Below are positions 26,617-35,911 of a stretch of 64,000 nucleotides of DNA, piece by piece. Made by a program: the position numbers and the translations under genes. Position 1 is the stretch's first letter, and every line of letters begins with the position of its first letter. A model generated the notes under the pieces. It ran no database searches and had not been told where the DNA came from. It saw nothing but the letters and a program-made list of their open reading frames with translations. The stretch comes from Flavobacterium aestivum (GTDB taxonomy: Bacteria; Bacteroidota; Bacteroidia; Flavobacteriales; Flavobacteriaceae), in assembly GCF_026870175.2 (NCBI RefSeq), contig NZ_CP113977.2:2046001-2110000 (forward strand), given 5' to 3'.

Positions 26617-27933
26617 ATGAGGGAATTAAAATTAGTTATTAAGAGATATGTACCTGAAAAAATCTGGATTTCACTTATTAAGGTATATAATTTTACAAAA
26701 TTGAGAAGTTTATATAATTTGTATTTAATTAAAGAAGCTCGTAAAAATCATATAAAAGCACTTGAAATAGTTAGGAAAAAAGAAAAAATAAAAGTTGCTT
26801 TCTTTTTGATTCATGAATCGGTATGGAAATATGATGTGCTTTATAATTTAATGTTACATCATCCTAGATTTGAACCTATTATATTTGTTTGTCCAGTTGT
26901 AAATTATGGTATGGAAAATATGCTATTTGAGATGAACAAATCGTATGGATCATTTAAAAAGAAAGGATATAATGTCATTAAAACGTATGATAATGAGACT
27001 GAAGAGTATTTAGACGTTAAAAAAACTTTTTCGCCGGATATAGTATTTTACACGAATCCATATCAAGGTTTGCAAGATTATAGGTTTTATATAAAACAGT
27101 TTTCAAAAACGTTGACCTGTTATGTGCCTTATGCTGTTATGACTACTAATTATGAGTCTTTCTATAACTTAGATTTTCACAACCTCGTTTGGAGAATTTT
27201 TTCTGAAACTACGATTCATAAAGAAATAGCATTGCAGAAACAAATATACAAAGGGCAAAATAACATTGTGACAGGTTATCCTGGATTTGACCAGCTTTTG
27301 ATTAATAAAACACCGAATATGAATGTTTGGAAAAATAAAAATCCAACTTTAAAAAAAGTTGTATGGGCTCCTCATCATTCAATGTATGAATTAAATAAGG
27401 TGTCGAATTTTTTAGAATATTGTGGTTACTTTTTAGAATTGGCTGTAAAGTATCAGGATAAATTACAAATTGCATTTAAACCGCATCCATTATTGAGAGT
27501 TAAATTAGAGGGAGATCTAAATTGGGGAATTGAGAAAACCTCTAGTTACTATAATAAATGGGAAAACTTAGCAAATGGTCAGTTTGAAAATTCAGAATAT
27601 GTAGATCTTTTTTTGACATCAGATGCTATGATTCATGATTGTGGTTCGTTTATGTCAGAATATCTTATAACGGGGAAACCATCACTTTTTATGGTTAGGA
27701 ACGAATCTGTTATGGATCATTGGAGTGATTTTGGGGAAAAAGCAGTGTCAGTTCATTATCAATCCAGAAGCAAAAAGCAATTGATTGACTTTATCGAAAA
27801 TGTTGTATTGAATGAAAATGATTGGATGAAAGAGGAACGTAATTCATTTGTGCAAAACAATTTGATTCAAGAAAATAATTTAACCGCATCTCAAAACATA
27901 TTGAATTATTTAGAAAGTCAAATCTTTCAATAA
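26617..27933 (+). CDS. CDP-glycerol/ribitol phosphotransferase (TagB/TagF-like)
   Basis: About 438 residues; it resembles the CDP-glycerol:polyglycerophosphate transferase family. The C-terminal half has the family landmarks: VVWAPHHSM, IAFKPHPLLR, and SDAMIHDCGSFMSEYLITGKP with the conserved serine and acidic residues. Such enzymes transfer polyol phosphate from CDP-glycerol or CDP-ribitol to a growing glycan. The next gene makes CDP-ribitol, so ribitol phosphate is the likely substrate. A TTG at 26599 directly after the preceding stop could also be the start; the ATG at 26617 is preferred. Confidence 0.82.
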   Translation: MRELKLVIKRYVPEKIWISLIKVYNFTKLRSLYNLYLIKEARKNHIKALEIVRKKEKIKVAFFLIHESVWKYDVLYNLMLHHPRFEPIIFVCPVVNYGMENMLFEMNKSYGSFKKKGYNVIKTYDNETEEYLDVKKTFSPDIVFYTNPYQGLQDYRFYIKQFSKTLTCYVPYAVMTTNYESFYNLDFHNLVWRIFSETTIHKEIALQKQIYKGQNNIVTGYPGFDQLLINKTPNMNVWKNKNPTLKKVVWAPHHSMYELNKVSNFLEYCGYFLELAVKYQDKLQIAFKPHPLLRVKLEGDLNWGIEKTSSYYNKWENLANGQFENSEYVDLFLTSDAMIHDCGSFMSEYLITGKPSLFMVRNESVMDHWSDFGEKAVSVHYQSRSKKQLIDFIENVVLNENDWMKEERNSFVQNNLIQENNLTASQNILNYLESQIFQ

Positions 27934-27980
27934 ATTAGGAATGCTTTTTGAAAATTTATAATTTACTTAAAATAGGATAG

Positions 27981-29336
27981 ATGAACATAGCTGTCATTTT
28001 AGCAGGGGGAGTGGGAACTAGATTAGAGAAGTCTTTGCCTAAGCAATTTTTTAAAGTTGCAGGAAAGATGGTTATAGAACATGCTGTTGATGCATTTGAG
28101 AAGAATGAATTAATAGATGAAATTGCTATAGTTATAAATAATCATTACATATTTATGGTAGAGGATATGATTATTAAAAATGGATGGCTAAAAGTTAAGC
28201 GTATTTTGACTGGGGGTAAAGAACGTTACCATTCTAGCCTTGCAGCGATTAATGCATATCACGATTTTAAAAGCGCTAATTTGATTTTTCATGATGCAGC
28301 TCGTCCTTTGGTTAGTCAAAGAATTATTAATGATGTAGTGAAATCAATGGATAATTATAATGCAGTAGATGTTGCTATTAATTCTGCTGATACAATTATT
28401 GAGGTTGAAAACGATATTATAACTACGATTCCAAACAGGGTGAAAATGCGTAGAGGGCAAACTCCACAAGGTTTTAAACAGGAGGTTATTGCGAAAGCTT
28501 ATGAACGAGCACTTCAAGATGAAAATTTTAAAGCAACTGATGATTGTGGAATCGTAAGTAAATATTTTCCTGAAGAACAAATATTTGTGGTGGATGGTGA
28601 AGAGGTTAATATGAAATTGACTTATCCTGAGGATACTTATTTGCTGGATAAATTGTTTCAATTGCGTTCGGTTGAAATTCAAAATATACAACTATCACAA
28701 GAATGCCTTGCAGAAAAGGTTATGGTCGTTTTTGGAGGATCATATGGGATTGGAAAAAGTGTTGTAGATTTTGGTATTTCGAATGGAGTTCGTGTTTATA
28801 GTTTTTCTCGTAGTGAAAATAATGTTGATGTTTCCAATATGGAGGATGTTAAGAATGCATTGGGCAAGGTGTTTCGAATAGAAAAAAAAATTGATTTTAT
28901 TATCAACACTGCAGGGGTATTATATAAGGAGCCATTAGGAACTATGAATTACCAAAATATTCTTGATTCCATAAATATTAATTATTTAGGAATGGTTAAT
29001 ATTACTCTTGCATCTTTAGCTTATTTGAAAGAATCAAAGGGACATATTTTGTTTTTTACTTCTAGTTCGTATACTAGAGGTAGAGCGTTTTATAGTATTT
29101 ATTCTTCAACTAAAGCTGCTACTGTTAATTTTGTTCAAGCAATTTCTCAAGAATGGGAAACATTTGATATTAAAGTGAATTGTATAAATCCAGAGCGTAC
29201 GCAAACATCAATGAGGTTGAAGAATTTTGGTAGTGAGCCAGAAAACACTTTATTAAAACCAGATACAGTTGCTTTGAGATGTATTCAGACTTTGTTGTCT
29301 AATTATACTGGGCAGGTAATAGATGTTCGACTTTAG
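27981..29336 (+). CDS. Fused CDP-ribitol synthase: cytidylyltransferase + SDR reductase
   Basis: A 451-residue fusion protein. Residues 1-230 are an IspD/TarI-type cytidylyltransferase with ILAGGVGTRLEKSLPKQFF, FHDAARPLVS and RRGQTPQGF. Residues 232-451 are a short-chain dehydrogenase with GGSYGIGKS, NTAG and catalytic S plus YSSTK. The same order is found in Haemophilus Bcs1/Acs1, which reduces ribulose 5-phosphate and activates the ribitol 5-phosphate as CDP-ribitol. It follows the polyol phosphotransferase by 47 bp. The product would be the donor for a teichoic-acid-like phosphate-containing surface glycan. Confidence 0.88.
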   Translation: MNIAVILAGGVGTRLEKSLPKQFFKVAGKMVIEHAVDAFEKNELIDEIAIVINNHYIFMVEDMIIKNGWLKVKRILTGGKERYHSSLAAINAYHDFKSANLIFHDAARPLVSQRIINDVVKSMDNYNAVDVAINSADTIIEVENDIITTIPNRVKMRRGQTPQGFKQEVIAKAYERALQDENFKATDDCGIVSKYFPEEQIFVVDGEEVNMKLTYPEDTYLLDKLFQLRSVEIQNIQLSQECLAEKVMVVFGGSYGIGKSVVDFGISNGVRVYSFSRSENNVDVSNMEDVKNALGKVFRIEKKIDFIINTAGVLYKEPLGTMNYQNILDSININYLGMVNITLASLAYLKESKGHILFFTSSSYTRGRAFYSIYSSTKAATVNFVQAISQEWETFDIKVNCINPERTQTSMRLKNFGSEPENTLLKPDTVALRCIQTLLSNYTGQVIDVRL

Positions 29337-29427
29337 AGGGGGATTAAATAGTTTTATTAGGTAAAAAAAGCAATATCAATTATGCTTAATTTGAGAATTA
29401 AGTACAATAAATTTTAATTTTTTTTAA

Positions 29428-30879
29428 ATGCACAATACCTCTCTAAAAGCAATTGCAACAAAAGGAATTATTTGGTCTGCGGTTGATAAATTTGTTGTTC
29501 AGTTTGGACAATTCGTTGTAGGTATAGTACTTGCTCGAATTTTGCTACCAGAAGATTTTGGTCTAATAGGAATGTTAGCCATTTTTATAGTTCTGTCACA
29601 AACTTTTATTGAAAGTGGTTTGGGCACGGGGTTGATTCAACGTCAAGAAAGGGAAGATATTGATTTTTCGACTTTATTCGTGTTCAATTTAGCCACAAGC
29701 AGCTTTTTTTATTTAGTGCTTTTTTTTTCAGCGCCCTTTATTTCTTCTTTTTTTGAGAAACCTCAATTGACTGATTTAACAAGAATATTGAGTTTAAGCT
29801 TGTTTCTAAATGCTTTTGCAATTGTTCAACGAACGAAACTAACAATTGCGATTGATTTCAAATCCATTGCAAAAAGTAATGTAATTGGAATGATTACTGG
29901 TGGATTATGTGGGGTAATAGCTGCTATAAATGGGTATGGAGTCTGGTCTTTAGTTGTTCAAATGCTCATTGGGTCTTTGGCTTCATCTATGTCATTGTGG
30001 TTTTTAAGTGATTGGAGTCCCTCTATTGTTTTTTCAAAAAAATCTTTTAGATCTTTATTTCGTTATGGTTCAAAATTACTAATAACAGGTCTGTATGCTC
30101 AAACCCTAAATAATGTGTATAATATTTGCTTGGGGAAATTTTATCCAACTGCATCATTGGGTTATTATACAAGAGCAAAGAGTTTTGCGGACATATCAGC
30201 TGGTACTATTGTTAGTACTATACAACAAGCTACATTTCCAATCCTCACATCAGTTCAGTATGATAAAGAGAAATTAGTATCTATTTTTAGCAGAATGGTT
30301 CGCATGTCAGCTTTCTTTATTATCCCGATTATGACACTTATTGCTTTGTTGGCAAAGCCAATAGTTATACTATTACTTACAGAGAAATGGATTTCTCTAA
30401 TTCCTCTTTTGCAATGGATGGTTTTTGCACGTATTTTTCTTCCAATGAGTACTATTAATATGAATTTATTAAATGCCATGGGGCGTTCAGATTTATTCTT
30501 AAAAGTTGATTTGTATAAACTGCCTATGACAGTATTGGCAATGGTAATTACAATTCCTATAGGGTTAAAAGCTATGATAATTGGACATGTTGTCACATCA
30601 GCCTTATCTTTCATTATTAACGCATACCTTCCGGGGAAATTCTTCGGCTATGGTCCGATTAATCAATTGAAAGAGATGTTGCCTTTTTTTGTTGCTACAA
30701 TAGGAATGTCAATTTTGGTAATTATGATCTCTTATTTTATAGATAATTTAGTTTTGCAATTATTTTCTGGCATTGTATTTGGATTGTTAATTTATCTATC
30801 TATCTGTTGGCTATTCAAATTAGAAGAGTTAACAGAGGTTAAGGAATTACTTTTAAAGTTTTTAAAAAAGACAGTATAG
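29428..30879 (+). CDS. Wzx/WzxC-type polysaccharide flippase
   Basis: A 483-residue inner-membrane protein with about fourteen hydrophobic helices. The N-terminus IIWSAVDKFVVQFGQFVVGIVLARILLPEDFGLIG is typical of the MOP-superfamily polysaccharide exporters (RfbX/WzxC/TuaB). It would flip undecaprenyl-diphosphate-linked repeat units of the surface glycan across the inner membrane. It follows the CDP-ribitol gene by 91 bp on the same strand. No Wzy polymerase is recognised nearby, so polymerisation may be done elsewhere or the glycan may be short. Confidence 0.9.
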   Translation: MHNTSLKAIATKGIIWSAVDKFVVQFGQFVVGIVLARILLPEDFGLIGMLAIFIVLSQTFIESGLGTGLIQRQEREDIDFSTLFVFNLATSSFFYLVLFFSAPFISSFFEKPQLTDLTRILSLSLFLNAFAIVQRTKLTIAIDFKSIAKSNVIGMITGGLCGVIAAINGYGVWSLVVQMLIGSLASSMSLWFLSDWSPSIVFSKKSFRSLFRYGSKLLITGLYAQTLNNVYNICLGKFYPTASLGYYTRAKSFADISAGTIVSTIQQATFPILTSVQYDKEKLVSIFSRMVRMSAFFIIPIMTLIALLAKPIVILLLTEKWISLIPLLQWMVFARIFLPMSTINMNLLNAMGRSDLFLKVDLYKLPMTVLAMVITIPIGLKAMIIGHVVTSALSFIINAYLPGKFFGYGPINQLKEMLPFFVATIGMSILVIMISYFIDNLVLQLFSGIVFGLLIYLSICWLFKLEELTEVKELLLKFLKKTV

Positions 30880-30947
30880 TGAAGAATTGAGTTTTGGAAA
30901 GCTAACAATATTTTTTGTATTCAAGAAATATCATTTGCAAAAAGTAA

Positions 30948-32084
30948 TTAATTGTTTTTCCAAGTCTCCAAATATTTCTCTGCAATTTTCACATAGTGGT
31001 GCTCCTTTTCGATAAAAGCTCTAGCACGTTTTCCCATTGCTATTATTTCATTTGGATTTTCTATTAAATAAGATAATTCTTTTACTAAATAATCTACATC
31101 GGGAATAGCATTTACACAAACCCTTTCTGTAATGTTATAGTATTCTGTAAATTCTTTTTCGGCTCCTGTAAAAACCACTTTTCCTTTAGCCATAGCTTCA
31201 AGTGCATTATATCCTTGATCACGAGAGGTACATTGATCTAAAAGAATATGAGATTTGTTGTAAAGATTTATGTATTCTGGATATGGAATTGTATTTGCTA
31301 TTATTATTTCTACCTTGTCACTATACTTTTTTTTAATTAATTCTAATGATCTCTCAAAATAAGTAATTCCCTTTTGATGATAACTAAATTTATTTATTCC
31401 TAAAAAAATGACTGTTTTGTCTTCAATTCGTAACTTTTCAAATTTTAGTTTATCCAAGTATACTGGATAAGGTATTAAACCTTTGTAAATAGGACTGTTT
31501 TTTGTTGCTTCAACATAATCAAAATCAGTTGGTACTAATCCATTAAAATTATTGGTCATAAATTTATGGATTTTAATATGTCCTTTACTAAAATAGTCAA
31601 AAAATTGAATGTATTCTTTTAGTTTTGGATTTATAAAAAAAGGAGTCATAAGTGATTTATAATTCTTATTTTCAATATAAAACTTAAGAGTTAAATAATC
31701 AATACCAGCAGAGAGTATAAAGCATTTTTTGTTTGAATTAAATATTTTTTTGATGAAAAAAAATTCTAAAGGTTTATAAGTTTTTATTGGTGCTTCATTG
31801 ACAAACTGAACAATGTCAAAATTTTTCAATTTAGATAGGTGTAAATAAAAACGTATTCCATATTCTATGCCTATAAAATCGAACTTAAATAAACGAAGCG
31901 ATATTTTTCTTGGAAGTATGAAAATTTTTTTTGATAAAAATCTTGCATCATGTTTGTAGTCAACAGGGTAAGATCTATGTCCATTGCTGTTGCCAATTAT
32001 AATAACTTCATGTCCTAGCTCAATTAATCCTTTTTTTAGGGAATCATGCAATAAACTATATTCACCAACAAGTAAAATTCTCAT
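30948..32084 (-). CDS. GT4-like glycosyltransferase, inverted in the locus
   Basis: A 378-residue GT-B fold protein. The N-terminal domain starts MRILLVGEYSLLHDSLKKGL, and the C-terminal domain has STRAL-type features including LLDQCTSRDQGYNALEAMAKGK and the acidic EFTEYYN, typical of retaining GT4 enzymes. The frame reaches a TTG at 32114, but that would nearly meet the divergent gene; ATG 32084 is preferred. It is on the opposite strand to its neighbours, which suggests insertion into the locus. Donor and acceptor unknown. Confidence 0.78.
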   Translation of the reverse strand: MRILLVGEYSLLHDSLKKGLIELGHEVIIIGNSNGHRSYPVDYKHDARFLSKKIFILPRKISLRLFKFDFIGIEYGIRFYLHLSKLKNFDIVQFVNEAPIKTYKPLEFFFIKKIFNSNKKCFILSAGIDYLTLKFYIENKNYKSLMTPFFINPKLKEYIQFFDYFSKGHIKIHKFMTNNFNGLVPTDFDYVEATKNSPIYKGLIPYPVYLDKLKFEKLRIEDKTVIFLGINKFSYHQKGITYFERSLELIKKKYSDKVEIIIANTIPYPEYINLYNKSHILLDQCTSRDQGYNALEAMAKGKVVFTGAEKEFTEYYNITERVCVNAIPDVDYLVKELSYLIENPNEIIAMGKRARAFIEKEHHYVKIAEKYLETWKNN

Positions 32085-32116
32085 TATTATTATATTTGAT
32101 GCTAAAATAGTCAAAA

Positions 32117-33229
32117 ATGAATGAATTTAATAAACAGAATCGGCGCATTTGTATTGTTTCTGATCAACTTGCAGGTGGAGGTGCTGAACGCTGCTCGAGT
32201 TTGCTTTCTGTTTTTTTTGAAAGAAATAATTTTAAAGTTCATCATGTAATTGTATTAGATAAAATAGAATACAAATTTGCAGGGGAAATTCTCAATTTAG
32301 GGAAATTGAAGAATAAAAGGAATGACTTTTTAAATAAGCTTAAAAGATTTTATGTGCTGAAAAAATTTTTCAGCCATAATAAGTTTGATTTTATAATTGA
32401 TACCCGAGCAAAAAATCATAGTTTGCGAGAGTTCTTTATTTCTAAGTGTATATTTACTTCACCTTTAATACAGATTATTCATAGTTATATGCTTAATTTA
32501 TATTTTCCCAAAAATGTATTTCTGGCAAAAAATATTTATTCTCATTGCTATAAAATAATAACTGTATCTGAGGGAATAAAAAATAAAACAGCGATAGATT
32601 ATAAATACTCTAACGTTGAAACAATTTATAATCCGGTAGATTTTGAGTATATTAATAAGCAATTATTAGAAAGTATATTGTCAACTCCATATGAATATAT
32701 TTTGGCTGTTGGTAATATGGAAAGTATGGTGAAGCAGTTTGATAAGTTAATAGATTGTTATTCTAAATCGGATTTGGTTAATAAAAATATTAAATTAATT
32801 ATTCTTGGGGAAGGAATTTTAAGAAGCACACTAGAACAAAAGGTTGAAGAAATGAATTTGGAAAGTTTTGTTATATTTAAAGGCAAAATTAGCAACCCAT
32901 TCCCATATTATAAGAATGCTCTTTTTACTGTTTTATCTAGTAAGAATGAAGGTTTTCCATATGCATTAATAGAATCATTAGCTTGTTCGACACCAGTCAT
33001 ATCATTTGATTGTTTGTCTGGGCCAAAAGAAATCATTAAGGACAAAAAAAATGGATTGTTAGTTGAAGATCAAAATGAAGATAAATTAATAGAAGCTATT
33101 GATTTATTTGCTAATGATAAAACATTGTACAATTATTGTAAAAGAAATGCGTTGCAAAGTGTAGCCCATTTTGATTTGGAATTGATAGGGAAACGATGGT
33201 TGGAGTTAATGAAAATTAAAGTCGAATAG
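32117..33229 (+). CDS. GT4 glycosyltransferase
   Basis: A 370-residue GT-B enzyme. It begins with RRICIVSDQLAGGGAERCSSLL, the glycine-rich N-terminal loop of GT4. The C-terminal domain shows AVGNMESMVKQFDKLI, ILGEGILRSTL and SSKNEGFPYALIESLACSTPVIS with the conserved E-x7-E pattern. It adds a sugar to the lipid-linked repeat unit on the cytoplasmic face. First of a plus-strand run of four genes (GT4, FdtA, methyltransferase, GT4) with small gaps. It is clearly AT-rich. Confidence 0.88.
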   Translation: MNEFNKQNRRICIVSDQLAGGGAERCSSLLSVFFERNNFKVHHVIVLDKIEYKFAGEILNLGKLKNKRNDFLNKLKRFYVLKKFFSHNKFDFIIDTRAKNHSLREFFISKCIFTSPLIQIIHSYMLNLYFPKNVFLAKNIYSHCYKIITVSEGIKNKTAIDYKYSNVETIYNPVDFEYINKQLLESILSTPYEYILAVGNMESMVKQFDKLIDCYSKSDLVNKNIKLIILGEGILRSTLEQKVEEMNLESFVIFKGKISNPFPYYKNALFTVLSSKNEGFPYALIESLACSTPVISFDCLSGPKEIIKDKKNGLLVEDQNEDKLIEAIDLFANDKTLYNYCKRNALQSVAHFDLELIGKRWLELMKIKVE

Positions 33230-33237
33230 ATCAAATT

Positions 33238-33639
33238 ATGAATATAAAATTAATTGACATTCCCAAAATCGAGAATATTTTAGGAAATATTGCTGTAATC
33301 GAAAATGATGTTTTGCCTTTTGAAGTAAAGAGAGTTTACTATTTATATGATATTCCAAGTTCTGCAAATCGAGGAGGGCATTCACATATTAAACTGCAAC
33401 AAGTCCTAATAGCTATTTCTGGAAGTTTTGATGTGATTCTTAAAGATGGAATTTCTGAAAAGACAATTACCTTAAATAAACCAGATAAAGGATTGTTAAT
33501 AAGAAATAATATTTGGAGGGAATTGGAGAATTTTTCATCTGGAGCTGTTTGCTTAGTTTTGGCATCTACGATTTATAATGAAGAAGATTATATAAGAGAT
33601 TTTGATGAATTTTTAAAATCTAAGTCAAATGGCAATTAA
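33238..33639 (+). CDS. FdtA/QdtA-type dTDP-sugar 3,4-ketoisomerase
   Basis: A 133-residue cupin (WxcM-like). The motif SANRGGHSHIKLQQVLIAISGS contains the paired histidines and R of the active site seen in FdtA and QdtA, followed by VILKDG and an aromatic barrel. It isomerises dTDP-4-keto-6-deoxyglucose to the 3-keto form used by the FdtB-like aminotransferase at 25485. Its last 11 bp overlap the following methyltransferase gene, so translation is likely coupled. Whether it gives the galacto (Fuc3N) or gluco (Qui3N) product cannot be decided by eye. Confidence 0.85.
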   Translation: MNIKLIDIPKIENILGNIAVIENDVLPFEVKRVYYLYDIPSSANRGGHSHIKLQQVLIAISGSFDVILKDGISEKTITLNKPDKGLLIRNNIWRELENFSSGAVCLVLASTIYNEEDYIRDFDEFLKSKSNGN

Positions 33640-34618
33640 AAAGAAATATGATCTTATATCAAAAGGTGATTTTTTAGACCTATATTATAAAGTAAAATTT
33701 AAAGGAATAAAATTTATTATTTTAAAATTATCAAAACTGTCTTATCAAAATAGAGTTTCTTCAAAATGGGACTGGAGTAGTTCGCCATCTGATTTTTGGG
33801 TAATACCACAGATAAAAGAGGATTGGAATTTAAAAGTATCTGGAAGCCCTTTTGTTTTATATGAAGAATATGTTTGTTCGAAGTATTTAAAGGACAAAGT
33901 AGGATTGAATATGCTTTCTATTGGTTGTGGAGAGGGCATTCATGAACGAAATTTTTCTACTTTCGCAAATTTTGATAAAATAACAGGAGTTGATTTGTCA
34001 TCTGTAAGTATAAATAAAGCAAAACAAAAGGCAGATGAAAATAGAATGAATATTGAGTATCATTGTCAGGATTTTTTAAAAATGAAATGGGACACAAAGT
34101 TTAAAGTAATATTGTTTGATTCAAGTCTACATCATTTCGATAATATTGATTTATTTTTAAAAAAATATATAAGTCCTATTCTTTGTGATGATGGCATAGT
34201 TGTCGTTTTTGAATATTGTGGTCCAAATAGATTGGCTTGGAATAAAGCTCAATTACAAGAAACTAATAGGCTTTTAAATCTATTGCCCCAAAAATTTAAA
34301 TTTTTGATAGATGGTAAAACTATTAAGAGAAAAAATTATAAGCCTGGATTATTAAGAATGCTTATTGTGGATCCTTCAGAAGCTCCTGATTCTGAAAATT
34401 TAGTCAAAGCTTTGCAAAATAACTTTAAAATTATAGAAGAAAAGCAATTAGGATGGACTATTTCACATCTGCTTTTAAAAAGTATAGCCCATAATTTTTT
34501 AAATGATGATAGGGAAACTAAAGAGCTTTTAGATTTTGTTTTGAAAAATGAAAAGGAATATATCGAAAAAACAAATGATAATAATGCAATTTTCGGTGTG
34601 TATAGAAAAGCAATATAA
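33629..34618 (+). CDS. SAM-dependent class I methyltransferase
   Basis: A 329-residue protein with a Rossmann-type methyltransferase core. Motif I is MLSIGCGEGIHERN near residue 95, followed by the acidic GVDLSS, and FDSSLHHFDN as the post-motif. N- and C-terminal extensions have no recognised domain. In a polysaccharide locus it may methylate a sugar hydroxyl or cap the chain; there is no direct evidence of substrate. It overlaps the FdtA-like gene by 11 bp and lies 43 bp before the next GT4 gene. Confidence 0.8.
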   Translation: MAIKKKYDLISKGDFLDLYYKVKFKGIKFIILKLSKLSYQNRVSSKWDWSSSPSDFWVIPQIKEDWNLKVSGSPFVLYEEYVCSKYLKDKVGLNMLSIGCGEGIHERNFSTFANFDKITGVDLSSVSINKAKQKADENRMNIEYHCQDFLKMKWDTKFKVILFDSSLHHFDNIDLFLKKYISPILCDDGIVVVFEYCGPNRLAWNKAQLQETNRLLNLLPQKFKFLIDGKTIKRKNYKPGLLRMLIVDPSEAPDSENLVKALQNNFKIIEEKQLGWTISHLLLKSIAHNFLNDDRETKELLDFVLKNEKEYIEKTNDNNAIFGVYRKAI

Positions 34619-34661
34619 AATATTAGAAAGTAATATAGCTCTTAAAAAGTAACATTTAAAA

Positions 34662-35762
34662 ATGAGATTATTATATATTGTACCAGATGTAACAGGAGCA
34701 GGAGGTATTGCTCGTGTCATTTCTTTGAAATTAGACTATTTATTAACTAGAACTGATTGTAAAATAGATATTATATCTCTTAATAGTACAAAAAAGAATT
34801 GTTTTTATGGCTTCAATAAAAAAATTAACTGGCACACTATTAACCATTCTAAAAACTCAATATTTTTTCTAAAATCTTATTTTTTATTTATTAAAGAAGT
34901 TATTTCAAAAGTAGAACCGGATATTATTGTTGTTTGTGATGCTAATTTTTGGTATTTATTTCCTTGGTTTATAAAGTTTGAAATACCGATAATATTTGAA
35001 ACCCATGTTTCTAAATTTTTAGAGAAATCGGATAATGAAAGCTTATTTAGAAGATTTATTTCTCCTTTAATTAATCCTGTTAAAAGAAAAACATTTAAAA
35101 AATTTGATAAGGTCATTTTTTTATCTCAAGATTGTAGTGATGAATGGGAGTTAAAAAATAATGTAGTGATTCCTAATCCAGTGACTTTTTTTGTAGAAAA
35201 AGAATCTAGTTTAAATAATAATAGAGCAATAGCAATAGCTAGACATAGCTATGAAAAAGGAATTGATAGATTATTAATGATTTGGAAAAATATAATAAAG
35301 GAACATCCTGATTGGTGTTTGGATATTTATGGAGAATGGAATGGGAATAATAAATATCAACTATTAGCGATTGATTTGGGAATTTCTAATAGTGTAAATT
35401 TTTTTCCACCCACATTAGATATAAAAGATAAATATTTAGAATCATCCATTTATCTTATGGCTTCTAGGTCTGAAGCTCTTCCTTTGGTTTTAATTGAAGC
35501 TATGAATTGTGGCCTACCTTGCGTTTCTTATGATTGTCCTTCCGGTCCTAGAAATATCATTGAGGATAATGAAAATGGTTTTTTGATTGAAGATGGAAAT
35601 AGTACTGATTTTGAAAAAAAAGTTGCTCTTTTAATTGAAGACAAAGAGTTAAGAATAAGAATGGGAAAAAAAGCGAAGCTATCCATTGAGAAATATCAAA
35701 TAGATAAGGTTATGAATCAATGGGATGATTTATTTCAAGATATTAGCCTTGTAAAACATTAA
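34662..35762 (+). CDS. GT4 glycosyltransferase, last of the run
   Basis: A 366-residue GT-B enzyme. It has an N-terminal PDVTGAGGIARV loop and a C-terminal nucleotide-sugar domain with AIARHSYEKGIDRLL, DIYGEWNGN and ASRSEALPLVLIEAMNCGLPCVSYDCPSGP, a clear retaining GT4 E-x7-E signature. The C-terminal part is similar in wording to that of the GT4 at 32117 (DCLSGPKEII versus DCPSGPRNII), so the two may be related copies. It ends with a terminator, which closes the plus-strand part of the locus. Confidence 0.88.
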   Translation: MRLLYIVPDVTGAGGIARVISLKLDYLLTRTDCKIDIISLNSTKKNCFYGFNKKINWHTINHSKNSIFFLKSYFLFIKEVISKVEPDIIVVCDANFWYLFPWFIKFEIPIIFETHVSKFLEKSDNESLFRRFISPLINPVKRKTFKKFDKVIFLSQDCSDEWELKNNVVIPNPVTFFVEKESSLNNNRAIAIARHSYEKGIDRLLMIWKNIIKEHPDWCLDIYGEWNGNNKYQLLAIDLGISNSVNFFPPTLDIKDKYLESSIYLMASRSEALPLVLIEAMNCGLPCVSYDCPSGPRNIIEDNENGFLIEDGNSTDFEKKVALLIEDKELRIRMGKKAKLSIEKYQIDKVMNQWDDLFQDISLVKH

Positions 35763-35772
35763 ATTTTAAGAG

Positions 35773-35797
35773 ATCCTTTATCTATAAAGGATTTTTA
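35773..35797 (+). terminator. Terminator of the polysaccharide run
   Basis: The 8-bp arms ATCCTTTA (35773-35780) and TAAAGGAT (35785-35792), with a 4-nt loop, are followed by a T-run. It begins 11 bp after the GT4 stop. Confidence 0.85.
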
Positions 35798-35813
35798 TAT
35801 GTGTTTCTGGTAT

Positions 35814-35853
35814 AAAAAAAAGAAATATAAGCTTCTTAGAGTTTCTTTTTTTT
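35814..35853 (-). terminator. Hairpin after the GT2 gene
   Basis: A 12-bp A/T-rich stem (35814-35825 with 35842-35853) encloses a smaller TAAG/CTTA hairpin. It lies between convergent genes, 58 bp after the GT2 stop on the minus strand, with T-runs on both strands. Confidence 0.55.
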
Positions 35854-35911
35854 CAAAATTATTTTTATTGGAATAATTTGAATGATGATATTCTTGAGCG
35901 TAGATAGATAG

